Origin: Parasponia andersonii
Lineage: Eukaryota; Streptophyta; Magnoliopsida; Rosales; Cannabaceae
DNA length: 64,000 nt
Direction of reading: 5' to 3'
Assembly (NCBI GenBank): GCA_002914805.1
Contig: JXTB01000072.1
Location: forward strand, 760,425 to 824,424
Each line of letters opens with the position of its first letter. The stretch's first letter is position 1. Below are positions 1-13,900 of this stretch, one piece after another. The notes beneath the pieces were generated by a model. That model was not told where the DNA came from. It worked only from the letters and a program-made list of their open reading frames with translations, and made no database searches. Both the position numbers and the translations under genes were made by a program.

Positions 1-383
1 CTCTTGGTAATGCTAGGAGTTTGTTGTCATAGTCTTTGGACTATTTGGATTTTTGTGTTAGCATTGAACCAAGATTACTGCTTTCTATTTTTTCTGCAAA
101 CTTATGCATGCCATTCTGGTATTGGACATCTGTTGTGAATGATGATGATGTGGGGTTTATTTTTTTTTTTAATTAATTTTATGTTTTCAAGTAATTGTTC
201 AATTTATGTTTGGTGGTATATACGAACTGTGGGAGTGGTTCACGGGATGGAATTCCGAATATTTTATTTAAATGGACTGTTTTTATAAAAACTAGAACTT
301 TTGACACTTTTCAAATAAATTAAGGAATTTCCCACCTTTGTGAAATTCCCCTTCTGCCACTAGCCCGGGTTTTAGGTCGTGAC
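1..383 (+). mobile_element. Possible 3' part of a Ty3/gypsy LTR (truncated by window edge)
   Basis: The stretch ends with a GGGTTTTAGGTCGTGACA-type string at about 365-383. I recognise this as resembling the 3' end of plant Tekay/Del-type Ty3/gypsy LTRs. The sequence that follows is not the primer-binding site (TGGTATCAGAG type) expected in a complete element, so this would be a solo or truncated LTR. The 5' part lies outside the window. The identification rests on this terminal string only. Confidence 0.35.
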
Positions 384-4804
<4,421 letters not shown>

Positions 4805-4924
4805 ATTAGAGCCGCCATTAAAATATCTCCAATGAGCTCAGCTCACCCAAGAAGACGAGACCAGACCCTCCATTTTCACATTTCGCTCAAAACCCAGAAT
4901 CCCCAAAACCCTCAAAACACCACC

Positions 4925-7330
4925 ATGAATGTCTATCACACTACCACCACAACAACCATCTTCTCCTTCTCCTTCTCCTTCTTCTTCTTCTTCTTCTTCT
5001 TCTTCACTATACCCATCTCAGCGCAGAAACAGAGCAATATAAACTCTACTTTCTCGTCTTCAGACTTCCCATGGCGACCGACCCAGAACCGGATTCTCGT
5101 CTCCCCAAACTTCGTCTTCGCCGCCGGGTTTAAGCCCGTAAACTCCAGTACCTCGAACCTCTACACATTCTCAATTTGGTACCAAAACGTCACCGGAAAA
5201 GATGTCGTTTGGTCCGCTCATGACAACGACACCTCCACGGTTGACACGTCCGCCACCCTCACTATCACCCCCTCCGGCGAGCTCCGATTATTAAACTCCT
5301 CCCGCCGAAACTTATGGCCGGGAAAAACCACCGGGAATCCCAACAGCACAAGACTCACTCTCCAAGACGACGGAAACCTGGTGTTCGGCAACTGGGAAAG
5401 TTTCCGTTACCCGACCGACACCATTCTTCCGAACCAAAACATAACGGGAACCGAAATCGTCTCCGGCAACGGAAATTTCAGATTCAAAGATCGCAACAAG
5501 CTGGTCTTCGGCTCCTCCGACCAGTACTGGTCGACGAACAACGCCTTCGTCAAGCTCGACAAGTTAGGCAAACTGACGCAAGAGAACAGCGCTTCGCTCA
5601 TAACTTCCGATTTCGGGCAGAATCGCAGCCGAAGGCTGACGCTAGATGACGACGGCAACCTCCGGATCTACGGGTTCGACCCCGATCAGCGGGTCTGGAC
5701 CGAGGTCTGGCACGCCACCCACGAGCTCTGCACCATCCACGGCACGTGCGGCCCCAACGCGATCTGCACCAGCGACGGCTCCAACTCCTCCTCCTGCGTT
5801 TGCCCGCCGGGGTTCAACCCCCCCACCGGTGACCCCAAACAGGGTGGTTGCCAGAGAAAAATTCCGATGACCGAGAAGACGAGATTCATTCGGCTCGATT
5901 ACGTTAACTTCACGGCGTCGAACGAGACCACTTTTAGCCATGCCACGAATCTGATCGACTGCGAATCGAATTGCCGGAAGAACCAGAACTGTCTGGGTTA
6001 CATGTTCAAGTACGACGGGAAGGGATCCTGCTCTTTGAAGATTGATCCCGATGACCGGCTTCTGAATGGTTACTGGTCGCCCGGAACAGAGAGCGCCATG
6101 TTCCTCCGCGTTGACCAGTCAGAGAAAGACGAGACCACCTTCAGGGGCATGACGGAGATCCTCGAGACGACGTGCCCGATCAGGATCGAGCTCCCTCTCC
6201 CGCCGACGGACTCGAACACCACCACCAGGAACATCGTCATAATCTGCACCCTCTTCGCCGCCGAGCTCATCTCCGGTGCTCTCTTCTTCTGGGCTTTCCT
6301 CAAGAAGTACATCAAGTACAGGGACATGGCGAGAACCCTCGGCCTCGAGCTTCTCCCCGCCGGGGGCCCGAAGCGCTTCTCCTACGCCGAACTCAAAGCC
6401 GCCACCAGAGACTTCTCCCACCTTATCGGGAAGGGGGCCTTCGGCGACGTCTACAAAGGGGAGTTGACCGACCACCGGGTCGTCGCCGTCAAATGCCTGA
6501 AGAATGTCGCCGGCGGCGAGCCCGATTTCTGGCCAGAGGTCACCATCATTGCCCGGATGCACCACCTCAACCTGGTCCGCCTATGGGGTTTCTGCACCGA
6601 TAAGGGCCAGAGAATACTGGTATACGAGTACGTGCCCAACGGGTCGCTGGACAAGTACCTCTTTCCGTCGGGTCGGGTCGGGTCTTTCCAGGCTGAGGAG
6701 GAGAAGCCAGTCTTGGACTGGGGCGTCCGGTACCGGATCGCGCTGGGCGTGGCTCGGGCCATCGCGTACTTGCACGAGGAGTGCCTGGAGTGGGTCCTAC
6801 ATTGCGACATTAAACCCGAGAACATTCTACTGGGCGACGATTTCTGCCCGAAGATTTCGGATTTCGGGCTATCCAAGCTGAGGAAGAAGGAGGACATGGT
6901 CAGCCTGTCGAAGATCCGGGGGACGCGCGGGTACATGGCGCCGGAGTGGGTCAAGTCGGATACGATCACGGCCAAGGCCGACGTGTACAGCTTTGGGATG
7001 GTGCTGCTGGAGCTGGTGAGTGGGGTCCGCAACAATCAGATCCAGGGGTCGCTGATGGAGAGTGAGAATTGGTACTTTCCCGGGTGGGCGTTCGATAAGG
7101 TGTACAAAGAGGTGAATGTGGAGGACATTTTGGACCGTCAGATCAAGCAATCGTACGACAGTAGGGCCCACTTCGATATGGTGAATCGGATGGTGCAGAC
7201 GGCGATGTGGTGTCTCCAAAGTCGGCCCGAGATGCGGCCCTCGATGGGGAAGGTGGCTAAGATGTTGGAAGGGACTGTGGAAATCACAGAACCAAATAAG
7301 CCCACCATATTTTTCCTTGGCGATGAGTAA
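4925..7330 (+). CDS. G-type lectin S-domain receptor-like serine/threonine kinase
   Basis: This is an intronless 801-codon gene for a plasma-membrane receptor kinase. I chose the ATG at 4925 because an Asn/Thr-rich start followed by a Phe/Ser-rich hydrophobic run makes a signal peptide (about residues 1-34); the in-frame ATG at 4832 only adds a polar leader. In order: bulb-lectin domain (about 45-170), S-locus glycoprotein region, EGF-like Cys cluster (about 269-297), PAN domain (about 335-372), one membrane segment (about 436-458) and kinase domain (about 495-780). Visible kinase motifs are the Gly loop GKGAFG near 502, the VAVK lysine at 523, HCD near 626-628, DFG near 646 and GTRGYMAPEW. 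HCD in place of HRD makes it a non-RD kinase, as is usual in this S-domain subgroup. Length and order match the family. The ligand is unknown. All key residues are present, so it should be an active kinase. Confidence 0.95.
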   Translation: MNVYHTTTTTTIFSFSFSFFFFFFFFFTIPISAQKQSNINSTFSSSDFPWRPTQNRILVSPNFVFAAGFKPVNSSTSNLYTFSIWYQNVTGKDVVWSAHDNDTSTVDTSATLTITPSGELRLLNSSRRNLWPGKTTGNPNSTRLTLQDDGNLVFGNWESFRYPTDTILPNQNITGTEIVSGNGNFRFKDRNKLVFGSSDQYWSTNNAFVKLDKLGKLTQENSASLITSDFGQNRSRRLTLDDDGNLRIYGFDPDQRVWTEVWHATHELCTIHGTCGPNAICTSDGSNSSSCVCPPGFNPPTGDPKQGGCQRKIPMTEKTRFIRLDYVNFTASNETTFSHATNLIDCESNCRKNQNCLGYMFKYDGKGSCSLKIDPDDRLLNGYWSPGTESAMFLRVDQSEKDETTFRGMTEILETTCPIRIELPLPPTDSNTTTRNIVIICTLFAAELISGALFFWAFLKKYIKYRDMARTLGLELLPAGGPKRFSYAELKAATRDFSHLIGKGAFGDVYKGELTDHRVVAVKCLKNVAGGEPDFWPEVTIIARMHHLNLVRLWGFCTDKGQRILVYEYVPNGSLDKYLFPSGRVGSFQAEEEKPVLDWGVRYRIALGVARAIAYLHEECLEWVLHCDIKPENILLGDDFCPKISDFGLSKLRKKEDMVSLSKIRGTRGYMAPEWVKSDTITAKADVYSFGMVLLELVSGVRNNQIQGSLMESENWYFPGWAFDKVYKEVNVEDILDRQIKQSYDSRAHFDMVNRMVQTAMWCLQSRPEMRPSMGKVAKMLEGTVEITEPNKPTIFFLGDE

Positions 7331-7831
7331 AAAGATTATGAACTTATTCCTAGATAAATAATGAGTGAAAAATATTGTGTAACACAATATTAACAAGGGT
7401 AAATTTTGTAAACATAGTATGTTATATTACTTGTTTTATTTTATGTCTCTCAAAATCAAAGCTTTTTAATAGTTGTCTCTATTAAAACTATCTTATTATT
7501 TAAATCTAAAATTTAATTTATGCTAAGTATACCCTTAATTATTTTCAAATTGTTCTTTAATCTAATTTTGTGTTTTTTGGTGATTTGAGAACGATACATT
7601 ATTAATTCTCTAAGGATGGCCCAAATAAGTTTGAAAGTAAAAACTTTGTAAAAGAGAGATATTATACCTGAAGGTAGGTTGATTATCAATGTGAGTTCGG
7701 GCAAAAATGTTAAATGCCATTAATTTTAACTCTATAGAACTCTCCAAAAACTAGTTACTTTTAGTGTTATGTGCTCTGTACCTTTAAGAGTAGTTGACGA
7801 TTCCCATGAGCAGTAGCCCATTTTTACTAAC
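7331..7831. other. 3' flank of the receptor kinase gene; nothing else seen
   Basis: AT-rich DNA carrying the presumed 3' UTR and polyadenylation region of the kinase gene. No poly(A) signal can be chosen with confidence. The short open frame at 7513-7704 on the minus strand has no features of a gene. Confidence 0.5.
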
Positions 7832-8627
7832 TGTTGGAGTTTGACAGTAAAGTTCAAGTCTAACAATCAAATGGCCATACAACTTTTGGTCGACCAGATA
7901 AGAAACTCATTTTTGGGTTTCTTTGATTCCATTTGATTGATTTTAATTCCTCTTTTTATAATTTTTAACAATAAAAGCAGACTTTTCGAAAGCATTTTGA
8001 CTAGATAAAACATTATATTGATTTCTGTCGATCGAGGTTTTTATCAATAATAAATTTAGAAAAAATTAGGAAACGTAGCTTGTATAAAAAGTGTTATTAA
8101 TCAAAGCAAATAAAGAGGTAAAGATTTTATAGTGATTTAGTCCCGAAAAATATGAGCTTACGTCTATTGTTTTTCACTATTTTCTAGATAATTACAAGAA
8201 CTTAAAATTACAATGCGTTGTCAAAGAAAACATTCTCAAGAATTCCTCAGCCTCCCCAGATCTCAAAAAATCCTTTCCCACCGAAGTATTGAACTCCTTC
8301 TATATAGATGAGGGTAACTCAATGTTCCTAATGTGAGAATGGGTAACTATACAATCGGGTAATATAATTTGAGTAACAATATAATTGAGTAGTCACTTAA
8401 ATTGGGTAACTGGTCGATCTTGAAAGAGAAACTTTTATTTCCCTTTCCTTGTAGGTCACCCGTTTGACGAAGCGTAGACTAGTCTCCTTTTCATTCTGGT
8501 CGCACATAACCTATTCGGAGGAGGTCGCACATAACTTATGCGGTGGAGGTCGCATGCAACTCTTTCGGATGAGGTCGCACTTAATCTTACTCATGCGACC
8601 TGACATAGGATTTTAGACCGCACAACA
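7832..8627 (-). mobile_element. 3' LTR of decayed Ty3/gypsy element C
   Basis: Read on the minus strand this 796-bp block starts TGTTGTGCGG at 8627 and ends ACTCCAACA at 7832, so the termini pair as TGTTG/CAACA. Directly outside the 8627 end, on the side of the internal region, is a purine-rich string with six Gs (about 8629-8642), in the place of a polypurine tract. A TCTATATAGA TATA-like motif lies near 8300. The ACTCCAACA end matches the 3' end of the other LTR in the window (17909). The boundaries are inferred from these signals because there is no second copy to align. Confidence 0.6.
8498..8600. repeat. Tandem repeat of 25 bp, about four units, inside the element C LTR
   Basis: Units start with GGTCGCA at 8498, 8523, 8548 and 8573. 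The first three are exactly 25 bp apart and share the core GGTCGCANNNAACNNNTNCG. The fourth diverges and ends with the inverted motif TGCGACC, so the array closes with a short palindrome. Confidence 0.85.
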
Positions 8628-8643
8628 ATTGCCCCCCAGCTCC
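8628..8643 (-). promoter_or_regulatory. Polypurine tract of element C
   Basis: On the minus strand a GGAGCTGGGGGGCA string sits immediately before the LTR start TGTTGTG. This is the expected site of plus-strand priming in an LTR retrotransposon and fixes the orientation of the element as minus. Confidence 0.55.
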
Positions 8644-9159
8644 ATTAGTTCTTTAGGACAAAATGGAGCTTCCTTCTAATGTAAGTACGAACTTAAAAAT
8701 TGCGACATCACGACCTAGACTTGAGATCCTTGAAGAGTCGAAGAGTTGTCAGATCTCAAATCTCACCTTTCTCAAGATCACGCGCATCTTTTTCTTACAG
8801 ATGAAAACACGTGTCGTCTTTTCTAAAAAAAATAGCAGAACTCGAGGAGACTTAAGGATAGTGATGATGCCAACTATCGTCTTTAAACCGAATTGTTTCA
8901 AATTTTGAAAGACACTGATTTAATTTCGGAAAAAATTAAATCCCGCATGAACTTTTGCATTTAGATCTGAAAATCAAATACCTTGATCTACGGCTGTGAT
9001 TTAGCGATGCTCGAGAAATAAATATCGGAAATCAATCTACTTCTACTTCTTCATTATAAACTCTCTCATTTTCCATCTCTCTAAATTCCCGAAGTATTTC
9101 AGAGCAAACCCTATAGTGCCATTCGTTCTTCAGCTCACATAGTTCCAGTATCTTCTCCG

Positions 9160-11722
9160 ATGGAGTTCAGACCATATCTCAATCCCTCTGCTTTCGAAGA
9201 AAGGTTAGTACATTTCTTCTCTCCTATTGTTCTTCATCTATTCTCGGAAAAACTTATTCAGTTTTAATTTCTAGGAATTGAAACACATCCCATATTCGGA
9301 CGAACTGGAATGAGAATTTTTCAGATCCCCCTTTACCGGTTCATAGAATAGACTCTTTACTAGATAATGGTTAAAGACAAACTCATGAAAGAGTTTCTAG
9401 GGTCTGATACCCTATTTATTTATTTATTTATTTTTTTAATGAACTGCTCGAGCAATTTTTATAAATCCATAGACCAATTAGAAAAAATTCGATGAGTTTG
9501 CTTGTTAATACAATCCTAGGGTGAACCCCCAAAATTTACTAGCACAGAGTGAAAATCTTTGATGCTCGCATAGGACTAAACTCATTGGTATTTTTTTTCA
9601 GATGTCTAGTAGTGAGGATTTTAGGGAAAGGAATGCATTCTCAGAAGAATCTGAGAACTCTAGTGTTAGCTCCATAAACCTTGGAGATTACCTTGAGCCA
9701 GAACCCGAGGTAGAGATAACAGGGTTCAGGCAAAATAGTCCTCGCATAAGTGACCTCCCTCAGGATCAGTGGCCTCGACATATCAGGATGCCCATGTCTT
9801 CACATCAGGCTATCAATACATAGAGAAGAATTGGTCATGTACCAATATAAGGACGAGCTGCACATCGAACAAGCTCAGTAAAATCATGTGCAACTATAAG
9901 ATCGCCATCCCTCTTCGCCTACCCATGGAATTCAATCGACCACACACACCACCACGCAGAATTGCCTCATTTTCTGAAGCATTTCTCAAGTGCGTTGTCC
10001 ACCTCCCACTTCATCCATACATAAAATCAATTATCGACTACTATGGGGTCGTCCCTTTCTAACGGACTCCTAATACATATAGATATATGGTAGGTTTGTA
10101 CATACTTTATCACAAATTAGGTTTAGACTCCCCCTCTGCTGAAGAGTTCGCTTAGTTTTACCAAGTGAAATCAAACCCGTCAGATCTTGGCTTCTTTTAT
10201 GCGAGTAAATGATCGAACTAGACAATAAAAATAATATACGGGGTTCGCAACAACATGGGAAAATGGAAAAATCTATTTTTCCACTTGGACTATGCAGATA
10301 ACGGCTTCTTTCAAAATCCTGATAGGTAGTTTTTTAATTTATCGCCTTTTTCTGTGTTGTTATATTTATCCTGATCACACTCGAATGTCATTGCAGACAA
10401 CAGGGAACGACCCGGACTTTTCAGGGAACAGCTCACGAGGGTATACAAAATCAATGACCTTCTAATTCAGGAATTTGATTGGAAGGTACTTGGAACTTCC
10501 AAGAACCTGGTCGCTTGTGGTCTGCTTCCAAAGGGAGTCGTGTTCCCTGACTCCCCCGTCCGTTCATCCAGACCTTCGAGCTCGAAGAAAAAGAAGCCAA
10601 GGAAATAGACGGATATAAGTGCCTCATCTTCCAGACTTAGGAAACGAAAAGCACCTGACACCCCTCCAACTTCGGAACCTTCTTCTCCAGAAACAGCGTC
10701 ACCACCAGCTCCTCAACAAGATGAAGGTAATCATATGTATATATATTTTCTAATTATCATTGTATTATATCATCTCGCTTACTGACATATCTGTACAAAG
10801 ATGGTTATTGGTAGCGGCCTGCGAGCACCACCCTCCACTCTCGGGTCCATGGCAAAATTCAAGACGCTCGAGAGCACTCCTCCATTATCGAAAGGGAAAG
10901 AGAAGGTTGACAACTCTAAAAAATGAAAAGTTGTCTTCGAGGACATCCCGGCAAGCTCGCCTCCTCCACAGCCTCAGACAATGAGCCATTCTAAACCACC
11001 CAAGGAGGCTGCCACCTCTTCGGTACCGATCTGGGTAGATAAGGATGAGGAGCTCTTCGCATCAATTACCAGAGAAGGCTGGTATAAGCGCAGCCTTCAT
11101 TGATCGCTTCACTTCCGAGGAGGGCTGGGAGAGGATGAAGCGACGATCTGCCAAGGTCGCCTTTGGTTATGCGATGAGGATGCTGGCTAATGTAAGTGTC
11201 TTTTTATTCTCTCCTCAAATGTATTATTTCTTGGTATTAATGGTTATATTTTTAGACCACAGTAGCTGCTGTCCTGATGCATGACCCGGTCCTCGAATGT
11301 TTGGAAAAGACCGAAAAAGTTGAAGAGATAGCCCAAGCATTTGAGAACTCAAAGAAAGCTCAGGAGGAGGAGAAAAAAGCCTTTGACTTGGGGAGGCAGT
11401 AGCTGCTTGAAGGCCTGGCCAAGGAGAACCTCGAGGAGAAAGCCAAAGAGCTCGAGAAAACCATCTCCGAGCATTCGGATCGCATGAGGGAGGCGACAAC
11501 AGAGGCAGTTCACAAAGCTATCGAATAGTTCAAGGCGACTGAAGTCAAAGAGCTCGAAGATAAAGCTAGTGACATCACCTCGTCGACCATTATTTTTAAC
11601 ATCTTTTGCGAGCATCCAGACTTTGACTTCTCTATCCTTGGCGAGGACGTGGTCGAGCTTGTCCAAAGTTGGAGGGAGGATACTGCCAAAACTGGGGATG
11701 GCGGTGCGAGCACTTCTGCATA
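9160..11722 (+). pseudogene. Antisense additional ORF of element C, Transposase_28/putative gypsy-type transposon protein, decayed
   Basis: The region reads on the plus strand, opposite to the pol of the same element. The best piece is 9940-10320, with RIASFSEAFLKCVVHLPLHP, DYYGVV, YMVGLYILYHKLGL and GVRNNMGKWKNLFFHLDYAD in one frame. This is the pattern of the plant family once called putative gypsy-type transposon (Transposase_28). That frame is broken by stops at 10063 and at three more sites up to about 10220. Exon-like joins are visible: GAAAG|GTTAGT near 9203 with a TTTTTTTTCAG acceptor before 9602, and introns near 10330-10396 and 10727-10800. The 3' part (11270-11722) is a Glu/Lys/Ala-rich coiled coil with TAG stops, ending in a GEDVVELVQSW-type tail. 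It is not functional here. Confidence 0.65.
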
Positions 11723-12439
11723 ATAAACACATGTATTTTTTTTATTATTTTTTAGAACAATGCGGGCTTGGTCCCTCTTCCTCTCTCTGTTTATGTATGG
11801 GTGCAAAAAAATTTTTAATGAATATTTTTTTCCTTGTCAGACATTCCTGCAAAATAATGAAAACACAACACTCTAATTTTAACTAAGTAGTCAATCACTA
11901 AGTGACTGATCGGTACGTTTTTTGCAATTTGAATCCAACTAACTTAAAACGAGTTTTAAGTGTTAGGATAAGTTAGGTCACTTAAGAAAACAGCAAATAC
12001 GAGTGATGCAAACTCAACTATTTTTCAAAAGTTCCATGGAAAAATAGGATATAGCAATATATCACATCGAACAATGAACGTTTGACTTAGTTACTCTATT
12101 GTTCGAGGAGGGAAATTGTGTAATACGACATGCTAAGGCATGAAGTGAAGAGAAAATCCTAGGATTTTAAGGAATTTCAGATACTTTGACGATCTAAAAC
12201 TTCATCTCCTCTAAATGGACGTTTTGCATAGTCCCCTAGGAAACAAGTAGGAGACAAAATTCTGATCCCACTGCTCCCTGAGTTTTATGGTGTCTGAAAA
12301 CTACCATAAAATTAAAAAAGATGAATCAAACGAAGTTGAAGTAATAGCCGAAGAAATATTATTGACGAACGATATCGAATGACGAAATAACAAAGATACA
12401 GTAAGCCGTTGAAAATACATGGAAGATAAACATGAAGAT
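11723..12439. other. Non-coding spacer of element C between antisense ORF and pol
   Basis: AT-rich DNA with no open frame of note. It lies between the end of the antisense ORF and the C-terminal end of integrase on the other strand, so the two ORFs converge here. Confidence 0.5.
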
Positions 12440-13900
12440 TTATTGATAATAACGACAAAGTTGTTCTGCATTCCAAGCATGTTCGATCTTTTGTCCGCCG
12501 ATGCGAGCTAGGTTGTATGTCTCAGGTCGAATGACGCCATCAATAACATAAGGCCCTTTCCAGAAAGGTCCAAATACACCAGCACCAAGTTCTTTATTAT
12601 TAGGTAGAACTCTTCGAAGGACAAGATCACTCACTTCAAAATGTCTACTTTTGACTTTGGAGTTATAATGTCGAGCAGTGCATTGTTGATATGATACAAT
12701 TCGAAGTTGAGATTGTTCACACCTTTCTTCTAAAAAATCGAGTTCAATTCTCAGTAATACATCATTCTGATTTTGCTTATAAACAGATCACCGTAGAGAG
12801 CCCGCACCAATTTCAACTAGGATCATTGCTTCATATCCATAAGCCAAAGAAAATGGACTCTCTCTAGTAGTGGTTCGTTGAGTGGTACGATAAGCCCATA
12901 AAACTTCTGGAAGTACTTCTAGCCAAGCTCCTTTATGCTCCTCTAGCTTCGTTTTTATATCCTGTTTAAGTATTTTGTTTATCGCTTCGACCTGCCCATT
13001 CGCTTGCGGATGAACAACAGCAGAGAAACTCTTCTTGATGCCCAAGTTATTACAGAAATCACGGAACTCATCATAGTCGAATTGTTTCCCATTATCAGAA
13101 ATTATAGTATGCGGTATACCATAACAGCAGATTATAGATTTGTAAACAAAATCTATCATCTTCTTTGTGGAAATGGTGCTCAAGGCCTCAGCTTCCGTCT
13201 ATTTTGTAAAATAATCGACTGCGACCACCGCATACTTTAAACCACCTCGTGCTAATGGAAGCATCCCGATAATATCAATTCCCCAAACAGCAAATGGCCA
13301 TGGACTAGTCATTGTAGTTAAAGGAACATGTGGTTTTCTAGGAATAGTCGCAAATCGTTAACATTTATCACACCTCCTAGCAAATTCTAATGTATCCTTC
13401 TTCATAGTCGGCCAAAAATACCTTTGTCGAAGAATCTTGTTTGCAAGTGCTTGCCTCCCTGAATGATTTTCACATATTCCTTCGTGAATTTCCCTCATAA
13501 TATAGCGTGCTTTTTCATCATTGACACATAATAATAATGGCGAGCTAAAACTTCTTCGATAAAGCTTCTCATCATGGATGATATAGCGATCTGCCTTCAT
13601 GCGGAGTCGCTTTGCATCGTCTTTACTCTCGGGAAGATCACCATTTTGTATATATTACATTATAGGATCCATCCACGATGGTTTTTCATCAACTGGCATA
13701 GTTACTTGAGGTTCGACCTCGATGCTTGGCGATACAAGAAATTCAACAGGAACAACCTTCAACAACTCTGCATCTTTCGTTGAAGCGAGCTTAGCAAGTA
13801 CATCCGCCCGGGTATTTTCAATGCGAGGAAGAAGTTGAATGTTATAAGCAGTGAATGTTAAGAACAATTATTGCACCTCCTGCAAATAGGCCATCATTCT
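12440..13900 (-). pseudogene. Ty3/gypsy pol remnant of element C: RNase H end and integrase
   Basis: Read on the minus strand the blocks are, in order: an RNase H C-terminal tail with RADVLAKLAS (about 13655-13900), an HHCC zinc-binding domain (13358-13600, H-x(n)-H near EIHEGICENHSG and C-x2-C at RRCDKC), the integrase catalytic core (12788-13260) and the C-terminal domain (12440-12634, with GPFWKGPYVI). In the core the first Asp is in VDYFTK, the second in ISDNGKQF and the Glu in QVEAINK, so the D,D,E triad is visible. A TAG at 13199-13201 interrupts the core, and other stops and frame breaks separate the blocks. RT, protease and gag of this element are absent. The relic is dead. Confidence 0.85.

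Noticed and set aside
6119-7396. Several long frames on both strands within the receptor kinase gene
   Set aside because: Shadow frames caused by the GC-rich codon use of the kinase gene; none shows a known domain.
8498-8600. CRISPR-like array
   Set aside because: The 25-bp units are contiguous with no unique spacers, the genome is a plant nuclear genome, and the array lies inside an LTR.
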